Shown: positions 1-5,390 of the stretch, piece by piece
Numbering within the stretch: position 1 is the stretch's first letter
Layout of the letters: every line of letters begins with the position of its first letter
Translations under genes and position numbers: made by a program
Notes under the pieces: model-generated
The model's database searches: none
What the model was told of the DNA's origin: nothing
What the model saw: the letters and a program-made list of their open reading frames with translations, nothing else
Assembly: GCA_015492915.1 (NCBI GenBank)
Contig: WGED01000601.1
Location: forward strand, 1 to 5,390
From: Cyclobacteriaceae bacterium
GTDB taxonomy: Bacteria > Bacteroidota > Bacteroidia > Cytophagales > Cyclobacteriaceae
Direction: 5' to 3'
Length of the DNA: 5,390 nt

Positions 1-1916
1 CTGAACAATTAAAGCATGTACAACCGTGGCAACCCAAAACCATTTATTGGAATACCTATTGGTGGCGCAGGAGCGATTATGAGAAAAAAAGATCGGAGAT
101 GATCGCTTATAATGTGGGAGCTTACAATCCCCTGTTGGGCATGTCATACACAGAGATCGCTGCTTTGAGCCGCAGCAGCCACAAAAGCCAGGGCTTCGGT
201 GCGTCAGGATCCCGGGGGCAACAACTTGAATACCTGCAGTTTGAAAAGGGGGAAAAAGCAAAAGATGATGCTTTCGAAGTAGTCGATATCTCATGGAACA
301 GGGTTAAAGGCGGTGCTGAAATTAACAGCATGATCGATGAAATTACAGGCAATTTTAACCCTGAAAATCCGGCAGCCGTCCTTGGCGGCTTGCTCAAATT
401 AAGAAGAAAAGTCAATGGGCTGGAAGATGAATTCTGGCGAAAACAAAAACTGAAGGAAATTGATGAGATAATTTATGCGGCAACAGGACTGTACCTCGAA
501 GCTATTGCCGAAGATTATACAGCCTGTCCCGGAGAGAAATTGCGTCTGCAGATCGAAGCCATCAACAGGTCTGATGCCGGGATAACGCTTGAAAAGATAA
601 TATTTAATGAAGCCGGGACATCCGAAAGTCATGGTATTCCTTTGAAAAATAATGAAGATCAGAAGATTGAAACAAATATCATTATTCCAAAAGGCATGCA
701 ATATTCACAACCATATTGGCTTGTGAAGCCCCACTCGATCGGTTTGTTTGATGTGGACAGGCAGCAACTGATCGGGAAACCGGAAAATGATCCTGCCCTG
801 ACGGTAGATTTTGTGTTGAATATTGGTGGCGAGCAGATCACCTATACGAAGCCTGTCGTTTACAAAAAAAATGATCCCGTACGGGGAGAGGTGTATAGGC
901 CTTTTGTAATCTCACCGCCTGTCTTTGCCAATATTGAAGGAGATGTTTTGCTGTTTGCCGATGACAGACAGCAGAAAGTTCGTGTCGAGGTCATGGCAGG
1001 CAAGGATGGGGTTGAAGGCAGTGTCAGGCTTGCGGTGCCATCCGGCTGGAAGGTGTCTCCTGAACGTATTCTTGTAATACCCGGAAAAAAACGTCAAAAA
1101 TCCATAGCAACTTTCTCAGTTACCCCACCGGCAGGGCAGGCAACAGGCTATGCAAAAGCCATCGTTAGAGCTGACGGCAAGGAATATGATTATTCATGGG
1201 AAGAGATCGATTATGATCACATTCCGGCGCAGATACTTTTCAATAAACCCGAAGCCAGAATTGTCAGGCTTGATTTGAAAAAAGGCCATGAAAAAATCGG
1301 CTATCTCATGGGCGCCGGTGATATGATCCCGGACAATTTGAGGTCAATAGGATATAATGTGGAGCTTATTAATGATCTGGAATTCACACCCCAAAACCTT
1401 GACCAATACGACGTTATCATACTGGGCATCAGAGCCTTGAATACCGAAGAGCGACTGAAGTTTGATATGGATAAATTATTTGATTTTGTTCATCGCGGGG
1501 GCACTATGATCGTACAGTACAACACCAGTCACAGGCTTGTCACGGACAAAATCGCACCTTATGAGCTTCAACTTTCAAGAAGCAGGGTTACGGATGAATT
1601 TGCTAAAGTCAGTATTTTAAATCCGGATCACAGGCTTATGAATTTCCCCAATGAAATAACCGAATCCGACTTCGAAGGCTGGGTGCAGGAGCGCGGTCTT
1701 TATTTTCCCGGAAGCTGGGCTGATGAGTTTGAAACGATTTTGTCTTGCGCTGATCCGGGAGAAGCACCTCTGAAAGGCGGTCTGCTCGTGGCGAAGTTTG
1801 GCAAGGGATATTTCATTTACACAGGTTATTCGTGGTTCAGGGAACTTCCTGCGGGCGTGCCGGGCGCCTATCGTATTTTTGTTAATATGATTTCCATCGG
1901 GAGTGAAAATCCATGA
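1..1916 (+). CDS. PIG-L (LmbE-like) family deacetylase, 5' partial
   Basis: The reading frame is open from the first bases (first full codon at 3), so the gene starts before the window; the ATG at 99 is internal. In view are 637 codons. The stretch at 18-60 (VQPWQPKTIYWNTYW) and the motif at 132-197 (YNPLLG, then SYTEIAA, SRSSHKSQGFG, RG) are typical of the end of the LmbE domain in long Bacteroidota PIG-L proteins. The metal-binding AHPDDE-type motif expected near the N-terminus is out of view; I estimate about 190-200 residues are missing. Next come two beta-rich segments (about 520-850 and 1000-1240; the second, with PSGWKVSP, resembles NEW3/NPCBM-associated domains), then a ThuA/glutamine-amidotransferase-like C-terminal domain (about 1250-1895, with DVIILGIRALN and HRGGTMIVQYN). 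The family removes N-acyl groups from amino sugars and is often exported; the substrate here is unknown. The final Pro codon and TGA stop lie inside a repeated hairpin. Family call is sure, substrate is not. Confidence 0.93.
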   Translation, partial: EQLKHVQPWQPKTIYWNTYWWRRSDYEKKRSEMIAYNVGAYNPLLGMSYTEIAALSRSSHKSQGFGASGSRGQQLEYLQFEKGEKAKDDAFEVVDISWNRVKGGAEINSMIDEITGNFNPENPAAVLGGLLKLRRKVNGLEDEFWRKQKLKEIDEIIYAATGLYLEAIAEDYTACPGEKLRLQIEAINRSDAGITLEKIIFNEAGTSESHGIPLKNNEDQKIETNIIIPKGMQYSQPYWLVKPHSIGLFDVDRQQLIGKPENDPALTVDFVLNIGGEQITYTKPVVYKKNDPVRGEVYRPFVISPPVFANIEGDVLLFADDRQQKVRVEVMAGKDGVEGSVRLAVPSGWKVSPERILVIPGKKRQKSIATFSVTPPAGQATGYAKAIVRADGKEYDYSWEEIDYDHIPAQILFNKPEARIVRLDLKKGHEKIGYLMGAGDMIPDNLRSIGYNVELINDLEFTPQNLDQYDVIILGIRALNTEERLKFDMDKLFDFVHRGGTMIVQYNTSHRLVTDKIAPYELQLSRSRVTDEFAKVSILNPDHRLMNFPNEITESDFEGWVQERGLYFPGSWADEFETILSCADPGEAPLKGGLLVAKFGKGYFIYTGYSWFRELPAGVPGAYRIFVNMISIGSENP

Positions 1917-1936
1917 GAAAATGCCTGTTTTTTCAT
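1911..1936. repeat. AT-rich hairpin repeat, copy 1, overlapping a stop codon
   Basis: A 26-base sequence found again exactly at 2191-2216. Arms ATGAGAAAA and TTTTTTCAT pair over 9 bp (one G-T pair) around the loop TGCCTG. Here the flanking CC and GG (to 1938) extend the stem to 11 bp. It includes the last sense codon and the TGA stop of the deacetylase gene. The position suggests a role at the 3' end of that transcript. It is not a textbook terminator, because the T-run lies inside the stem and no T-tract follows. Confidence 0.8.
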
Positions 1937-2020
1937 GGATCGTGTGGAAACGGAATTATAAATTCCTGACGGATTACGTCCTCGTTGCAAACAAGTACGA
2001 GAAGAGATGGGTTCAATACG

Positions 2021-2180
2021 ACAGATTCTTCGGTCGTGCCTCCCTCTGAATGACGTTTTCTACCGTCACTCAGAGCGCGAGCGAAGTTTGTCCGACTTTG
2101 GCGGGAGTCTGTTGACAGGAAACGTGTGGGGATTGATTTGACAGATGCTTCGCTGCCGCTCTGCATGACGGAAAGCAAGG
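2021..2180. repeat. REP-like composite repeat, module 1 (three elements)
   Basis: Three related elements, each running from ACAGA to TGACG. Element a is at 2021-2055 (ACAGATTCTTCGG...CTCTGAATGACG). Element b is at 2064-2112 in inverted orientation, and carries 19 extra bases compared with its partner in module 2. Element c is at 2141-2170 (ACAGATGCTTCGC...CTGCATGACG). Elements a and b face each other, so 2044-2055 can pair with 2064-2075 at 11 of 12 positions around an 8-base loop. The stretch 2106-2180 matches 2381-2455 at 69 of 75 positions. The core resembles widely scattered REP-like sequences ending in GAATGACG that are seen in many bacterial genomes (from memory, not searched). Confidence 0.8.
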
Positions 2181-2190
2181 GCTTTGTTTT

Positions 2191-2216
2191 CCATGAGAAA
2201 ATGCCTGTTTTTTCAT
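2191..2216. repeat. AT-rich hairpin repeat, copy 2
   Basis: Identical over 26 bases to 1911-1936, 280 bases downstream. The 9-bp stem (2193-2201 with 2208-2216) and the TGCCTG loop are kept, but the outer CC is not matched by GG here. Flanking bases differ on both sides, so the repeat is a discrete unit. It sits just ahead of the second REP-like triad, as copy 1 sits ahead of the first. Confidence 0.8.
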
Positions 2217-2242
2217 AGCGCGAACGTGACGAAAAGATATCA

Positions 2243-2265
2243 GGGCGTAGAAACATTCTACGCCC
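2243..2265. repeat. perfect 10-bp GC-rich hairpin (GGGCGTAGAA arms)
   Basis: Arms GGGCGTAGAA (2243-2252) and TTCTACGCCC (2256-2265) pair perfectly around the loop ACA. This is the strongest simple hairpin in the window. No T-tract follows on either strand, so an intrinsic terminator is not supported. It belongs to a small family with 2476-2498 and 2540-2560. Confidence 0.75.
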
Positions 2266-2294
2266 AGAACTGGGGACGAGTAAGGTCCTTTTCA

Positions 2295-2455
2295 ACAGAT
2301 TCTTCAGGCTGCGCCTTCTGAATGACGGTAATTATGACCCTGTATGACATTGTGTATCGTCACTCGGAGCGCGAGCGAGGAGTCTGTTGATGGGAAACGG
2401 GTGGGGATTGATTTGACAGATGCTTCGCTGTCGCTCTGCATGACGGGAAGTAAGG
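2295..2455. repeat. REP-like composite repeat, module 2 (three elements)
   Basis: Same order and orientation as the module at 2021-2180, offset by 274-275 bases. Element a is at 2295-2327, inverted element b at 2358-2387, and element c at 2416-2445; the last differs from its partner at 2141-2170 at one of 30 positions. The a-b loop is longer here (about 30 bases), so the paired hairpin is weaker. The right part (2381-2455) is 92 percent identical to 2106-2180, which suggests duplication of a block rather than independent arrival of each element. Confidence 0.8.
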
Positions 2456-2475
2456 GGGTCATAAATACCGGCGCT

Positions 2476-2498
2476 GGGTGTAGTCTGCATCTACACCC
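2476..2498. repeat. 8-bp hairpin (GGGTGTAG arms)
   Basis: GGGTGTAG (2476-2483) and CTACACCC (2491-2498) pair perfectly around the loop TCTGCAT. It shares the GGYGTAG...CTACRCC arms with 2243-2265, with the C-G pair replaced by T-A. It lies downstream of the minus-strand polyferredoxin gene and after the second REP-like module. Confidence 0.7.
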
Positions 2499-2519
2499 TG
2501 ATATTCCAGCATATTGAGG

Positions 2520-2531
2520 ATCAAATTTGAT
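2520..2531. repeat. 12-bp perfect palindrome ATCAAATTTGAT
   Basis: The sequence equals its own reverse complement. It is flanked by two copies of TGATATTC (2499-2506, and 2531-2538 sharing one base) and lies between the hairpins at 2476-2498 and 2540-2560. It could be a protein-binding half-site pair or simply part of the repeat element. Nothing else supports an operator role. Confidence 0.4.
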
Positions 2532-2539
2532 GATATTCA

Positions 2540-2560
2540 GGTGTAAAAACAATCTACACC
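2540..2560. repeat. 6-bp hairpin (GGTGTA arms), third member of the GGYGTA family
   Basis: GGTGTA (2540-2545) and TACACC (2555-2560) pair around a 9-base loop. Over 21 columns it matches the core of 2243-2265 at all but four positions, and two of those form a compensating C-G to T-A change. It is the first hairpin met downstream of the polyferredoxin stop codon, 33 bases on, so it could help define that transcript's 3' end. Confidence 0.6.
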
Positions 2561-2593
2561 GAGTTAGAGATTCCCCGGGATGCATCTTCTGAT

Positions 2594-4222
2594 TTAAAAC
2601 GGGAAATCTTCTTCCGAACTTTCTATCACGGGCTCATCTTTTTTAGGCTCGTCAGCCACTTCATGTACTTCATTGCCCTCCACATAAATTGCTTTATAAG
2701 GAATCGTGGGGCAGGCAAACTCGCAGGCGCCACATCCTATGCAGATCTCATCAGTAACTTCGGGGATGAAAAGGCCCGTATCTTCATAGGGCACCATATC
2801 AACGGCTTTAGTTGGGCAATGCTCCGAGCAAGCGCCGCAATCGGTTTTTTCGGTATGCACGATACAGTTGTCCTTTACAAATTGTGCAATGCCCATCTGT
2901 ATCCTTTGCTTGTCTTCGAGCTTGTCCACCAGTTTGATGGCGCCTGTGGGACATACTTCAGAGCATATCTTGCACTCATAATTGCAGAAGCCCGACCAGT
3001 AGTCCATGCGTGGCTGCATCATACCGATCAGGCCGTATTCGAGAAAAGAAGGCTGCAACACGTTGGTAGGACAGGCCGATACGCAGAGCGTGCAGGCAGT
3101 ACAGTATGAATTGAAGTGATCAATGCTCATTGATCCCGGCGGTGTGACCGGATGTTCCCGGATGATTTTCACTGTAGAGGGTTTGGTGGCTACGATCTCC
3201 TTTTCCGCTTTCAGGGTATCTGTGCCGGGTTTCGATCTGAATCCCATGATCCAGGCGCCCAACGCTACCATGCCGGTCATAAATCCCCGCTTTCCCGTAT
3301 CAACAGGCTCTAATTTGATCTCTTCAGCTTCCTGACCGTTTTTATCTTTTCCGAACCAGGCATTTCGATAGTAAAACGAATTCTTGTCACAAGCCTTAAA
3401 ACAATTGAAACACCCTACGCAGCGCGTGAAATCAACCGTCTGAGCTTTCGAGTCGATGCACGATGCTTTGCAATCAGTCACGCAAACAGCGCAATGATTG
3501 CAGGAATGCGAATCGATTGTGAGCCTGAACATGGAAAATTTCGATAAAAACCCAAGGAAACTGCCGACAGGACACACTGTATTGCAATACAAGCGACCAT
3601 GTTTGACGGAAAGCCATACGACCAAAACCAGCATCAGTGTGGGCAGGATTAGCGAGATCAGGTGAATTTCGCGCCGTTCAACAGGATAAATCACGAAAAT
3701 ATCCATCGTTTGCAGCGCGCTTGACAACAGGTTGTTGGCGCCTGTTACGAGGGGTTTTACAAAATCAGTGATGAAGCGCCCGAAATTACTGTACGGATCA
3801 AGCAGGCTTAAAATAAAGGCCACTCCCGACAATGCACCTATGATAGTGAGGACGAGTATTGAATAACGCAGCAGGTTCTTCGGCCTGGCGTAGCGATGAA
3901 ATTTGCGTCTTTTTCTTTTGTCTTTCGTCATCTTTCTGGTTGTCCAGGTGATGATATCCTGCATGGTGCCAAGAGGACATACGGATGAGCAGTAAATACG
4001 TCCGTAGAGCAAGGTGACAAAGAGAACAATAAGGAAGCCGGCCGTGAGGAATGATATATTACTGATAAACTTCAGCAATGACGGGACGAATTGCATGTAC
4101 AAAATGCCGTTGATCCATGCCTCGGTGAGCATGTTGCTGAAATCAACGAATACCAGAAAAGTAAGCAGGAAAAATATCAAAGAAACAACGATCCGTATCG
4201 TTTTTAAAAAGTCATATCTCAC
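2594..4222 (-). CDS. NapH-NapG-like fused membrane polyferredoxin (4Fe-4S binding protein)
   Basis: 542 residues, GTG start at 4222; an in-frame stop lies seven codons upstream (4241-4243) with no ATG between, and the next ATG (residue 31) would lose the first membrane helix. Residues 1-220 are NapH-like: helices near 5-27, 46-73, 119-141 and 186-206, and two CxxxCP motifs (C78/C82, C213/C217). Two ferredoxin motifs follow (C241-C244-C247-C251; C268-C271-C274-C278). After a segment at 311-328 (KRGFM then a hydrophobic run), residues 355-515 are NapG-like: a TPPG stretch and four cluster motifs (C374-C384, C413-C424, C453-C469, C494-C504). The tail (524-542) is acidic. In the NapGH family such proteins take electrons from quinol and pass them across the membrane; that role here is inferred. 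No nitrate reductase gene is nearby, so the acceptor is unknown. It follows the DUF362 gene by 126 bases on the same strand and is probably co-transcribed. Confidence 0.92.
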   Translation of the reverse strand: MRYDFLKTIRIVVSLIFFLLTFLVFVDFSNMLTEAWINGILYMQFVPSLLKFISNISFLTAGFLIVLFVTLLYGRIYCSSVCPLGTMQDIITWTTRKMTKDKRKRRKFHRYARPKNLLRYSILVLTIIGALSGVAFILSLLDPYSNFGRFITDFVKPLVTGANNLLSSALQTMDIFVIYPVERREIHLISLILPTLMLVLVVWLSVKHGRLYCNTVCPVGSFLGFLSKFSMFRLTIDSHSCNHCAVCVTDCKASCIDSKAQTVDFTRCVGCFNCFKACDKNSFYYRNAWFGKDKNGQEAEEIKLEPVDTGKRGFMTGMVALGAWIMGFRSKPGTDTLKAEKEIVATKPSTVKIIREHPVTPPGSMSIDHFNSYCTACTLCVSACPTNVLQPSFLEYGLIGMMQPRMDYWSGFCNYECKICSEVCPTGAIKLVDKLEDKQRIQMGIAQFVKDNCIVHTEKTDCGACSEHCPTKAVDMVPYEDTGLFIPEVTDEICIGCGACEFACPTIPYKAIYVEGNEVHEVADEPKKDEPVIESSEEDFPF

Positions 4223-4348
4223 AGCTCTATCTGCTTTTATTTACAAAAAATCAATTAATCCGTCCATGTATCACGGCATGATCATCCTCATGAAAAATCA
4301 TCAATTTTTCATAGACACGCCGGGGGTTAAGCAGGCAATGGCTCTTCA
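4223..4348. other. spacer between DUF362 and polyferredoxin genes
   Basis: 126 bases with no gene. The leader just ahead of the GTG start is A-rich (AAATAAAAGCAGATAGAGCT) with no clear Shine-Dalgarno match. I found no convincing TAnnTTTG promoter element here, which favours read-through from the DUF362 gene. The only structured element is the hairpin at 4290-4312. Confidence 0.6.
4290..4312. repeat. AT-rich 9-bp hairpin in the intergenic spacer
   Basis: ATGAAAAAT (4290-4298) and ATTTTTCAT (4304-4312) pair perfectly around the loop CATCA. The arms resemble those of the repeat at 1911-1936 and 2191-2216 (ATGAGAAAA / TTTTTTCAT), so all three may be one family. Between two probably co-transcribed genes it could cause partial termination or protect the upstream message from decay. 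No T-tract follows the stem on either strand. Confidence 0.55.
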
Positions 4349-5278
4349 CTAAACCTTTATCCTGTTGATATTGAGATTTGCCAGGTCCATGGTTCCGACG
4401 CCCATTTCATCGGCATACCGGATGTAGGGCACCTGTGCCGGATCCATCCCGAATATCTTGGTTGCCGCAGCGTCGATGGCCACGATATCGGGAGAAACCA
4501 GCAATGATTTGGAAACCAGTACATCCGATCTGGACACACCCCGGGGGCCGTTCCTTTTCAAAATGGCATAACCATCGATGATATTCAGATCGGGCTTCCG
4601 GAATTTGGGAAATTCAGCGATGCAGCGGTGCAAGTCATTCCTGTGCCAGTATCTCCTGTCCCAAACCACGCCCATCAGGTTTTTCATGGCGAGGGATAAT
4701 TTTGTGGAGCTATGATGTTTGAGCACCGGTACATTGATGAATACATCCGCCTCGAGGACTTTCTCATGAACCTTGACCGTTTTTAGCTTTTGTGTTCCCG
4801 TAAGGGTCACTTCCTGATAATTCCCCTCTGAATTTCCGGGCACTACTTTGCCGCCAACCTCTTTCGCATATTTTTCAATTTCACTCGACCGATAACATTT
4901 AACCCAATTGTCGCAGGTGTGATCAAAGACATACACTTCTTTGGCACCGGCTTCAATGCAATGCTTTACGATCCGGCCTACCAATTCGGGATTTGTATTG
5001 GCTGCGCGATCCGGGGTCGTGTCCCATCCGATATTGGGCTTGACCACCACAGTCTGGCCTTTTTTTACATAAGCGCTCATGCCGCCGAGTGATTGGATGG
5101 CCTTATCGAACATCATTCCAGGCTCACCGCCTTTTACGGCAACAAGATCGTAGGCTCCGGCGATCGCCCTGTTTTCGTTTTTGCCGTAAAGCAGATTAAT
5201 GTTGGGCACAGTCAGCCCTGCCACGCCGGTGAGCAGTCCTGCCTTGATGCTTTTCTGTACAAATTGCCGTCTTTTCAT
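4349..5278 (-). CDS. DUF362 family protein with Tat-type signal peptide
   Basis: 309 residues plus a TAG stop. Family marks, in order: VVVKPNIGWD (77-86), the acid- and Cys-containing stretch FDHTCDNWVKC (118-128), INVPVLKHHSSTKLSLAMKN (181-200, the clearest DUF362 signature), DLNIIDGYAIL (230-240) and VAIDAAATKIFGMDP (266-280). The N-terminus KRRQFVQK (2-9) followed by a hydrophobic stretch (11-24) fits a twin-arginine signal, so the protein is probably exported already folded. The ATG at 5278 is chosen because it puts this signal at the very start; an in-frame ATG 20 codons upstream lies inside the likely promoter. It has only four cysteines (107, 122, 128, 219) and no ferredoxin motif, whereas some DUF362 relatives are fused to ferredoxin domains. 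The biochemical role is unknown; the polyferredoxin gene that follows suggests a redox partner. Confidence 0.9.
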   Translation of the reverse strand: MKRRQFVQKSIKAGLLTGVAGLTVPNINLLYGKNENRAIAGAYDLVAVKGGEPGMMFDKAIQSLGGMSAYVKKGQTVVVKPNIGWDTTPDRAANTNPELVGRIVKHCIEAGAKEVYVFDHTCDNWVKCYRSSEIEKYAKEVGGKVVPGNSEGNYQEVTLTGTQKLKTVKVHEKVLEADVFINVPVLKHHSSTKLSLAMKNLMGVVWDRRYWHRNDLHRCIAEFPKFRKPDLNIIDGYAILKRNGPRGVSRSDVLVSKSLLVSPDIVAIDAAATKIFGMDPAQVPYIRYADEMGVGTMDLANLNINRIKV

Positions 5279-5335
5279 AACTCGTTTTATTAAAATTTGT
5301 GGAATTGGAGAATGCTGGAGGTCCCGGTTTCTCCT

Positions 5336-5343
5336 CAAATTTA
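5336..5343 (-). promoter_or_regulatory. candidate Bacteroidota -7 promoter element
   Basis: Read on the minus strand this is TAAATTTG, an exact match to the TAnnTTTG element of Bacteroidota promoters. It lies 57 bases ahead of the DUF362 start codon, which leaves a leader of roughly 50 bases. The -33 region has no good TTTG match. A second, weaker candidate (TACATTTT, 5356 to 5349) lies just upstream. This is the only promoter-like site I can point to for the two minus-strand genes. Confidence 0.35.
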
Positions 5344-5390
5344 GTTATAAAATGTATAAAAAGGATAAATTAAATTCCGAAAGTAATAAG

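Larger units (their letters stand above)
1917..2593. other. gene-free convergent intergenic region filled with palindromic repeats
   Basis: This 677-base stretch separates the stop codons of two convergent genes. I see no credible gene in it. Its reading frames on the minus strand run through the repeats and encode the same low-information peptide twice, which is a sign of repeat DNA. It holds two copies of a composite module (AT hairpin plus three REP-like elements, at 1911-2180 and 2191-2455). GC-rich hairpins lie at 2243-2265, 2476-2498 and 2540-2560, and a 12-bp perfect palindrome at 2520-2531. A small hairpin (GGAATT, loop ATA, AATTCC) lies at 1952-1966. None of the hairpins is followed by a clear T-tract. 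They may still mark or protect the 3' ends of both transcripts. Confidence 0.85.

Noticed and set aside
99..101. ATG as the true start of the deacetylase
   Set aside because: The frame is open to the window edge, and the 32 codons before it match the family's expected sequence, so the start is further upstream.
1913..1969. ATG overlapping the deacetylase stop as ATGA, a possible next gene in an operon
   Set aside because: It gives only 18 codons before a TGA and begins inside the repeated hairpin, so there is no sign of a downstream coupled gene.
2243..2265. Intrinsic terminator
   Set aside because: The stem is strong, but no T-tract follows on either strand, so it is kept as a hairpin repeat only.
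1933..2295. 120-codon open frame on the minus strand
   Set aside because: It runs through the REP-like repeats and shares the peptide VMQSxSEASVKSIPTRF with the frame at 2304-2585, as expected from translated repeat DNA. It resembles no domain I know.
1911..2455. CRISPR array
   Set aside because: The repeats are of mixed length and orientation, are themselves palindromic modules, and lack regular spacers or cas genes.
2304..2585. 93-codon open frame on the minus strand
   Set aside because: Same repeat-derived peptide as the frame at 1933-2295, and it crosses several hairpins. Treated as repeat, not gene.
2663..3335. Plus-strand open frames opposite the polyferredoxin gene
   Set aside because: They are antisense to a well-supported gene with six cluster motifs and resemble nothing known.
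2594..5278. Periplasmic nitrate reductase (nap) operon
   Set aside because: Only the NapH/NapG-like protein is present; there is no NapA, NapB, NapC or NapD in the window, and its neighbour is DUF362.
5336..5338. Upstream in-frame ATG for the DUF362 gene
   Set aside because: It would add 20 residues before the Tat-type signal and overlaps the candidate -7 element. The ATG at 5278 fits much better.

Overview
The window looks like chromosomal DNA of a member of the Bacteroidota. The visible reasons are a PIG-L/LmbE deacetylase of the long multidomain type common in that phylum, A-rich leaders with no clear Shine-Dalgarno sequence, a TAnnTTTG-type promoter element, and moderate G+C by eye. No phage, plasmid, transposase, CRISPR, tRNA or rRNA signal was seen.

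Layout. (1) Positions 1-1916, + strand: the C-terminal three quarters of a PIG-L family deacetylase; its catalytic N-terminus lies before the window. (2) Positions 1917-2593: a 677-base gene-free stretch between two convergent genes, packed with short palindromic repeats. It holds two copies of a composite module about 275-280 bases apart, each with an AT-rich hairpin followed by three REP-like elements. Several GGYGTAG...CTACRCC hairpins also lie here. (3) Positions 2594-4222, - strand: a 542-residue polyferredoxin that reads as a NapH-like membrane quinol-oxidising module fused to a NapG-like four-cluster ferredoxin. (4) Positions 4223-4348: a short spacer with a 9-bp AT hairpin. (5) Positions 4349-5278, - strand: a DUF362 protein with a Tat-type signal peptide. 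(6) Positions 5279-5390: its leader and probable promoter.

The two minus-strand genes are probably one transcription unit, with DUF362 first. The inferred picture is a membrane redox module that takes electrons from menaquinol, passes them through a string of six [4Fe-4S] clusters, and serves an exported DUF362 partner. No terminal reductase gene is in view, so the final acceptor is unknown. The deacetylase gene faces the other way and probably belongs to a separate carbohydrate-related locus upstream of the window.

The two most interesting items are the fused NapH-NapG protein with its internal Tat-like joint next to DUF362, and the repeat cluster, where base changes between copies preserve the stems.
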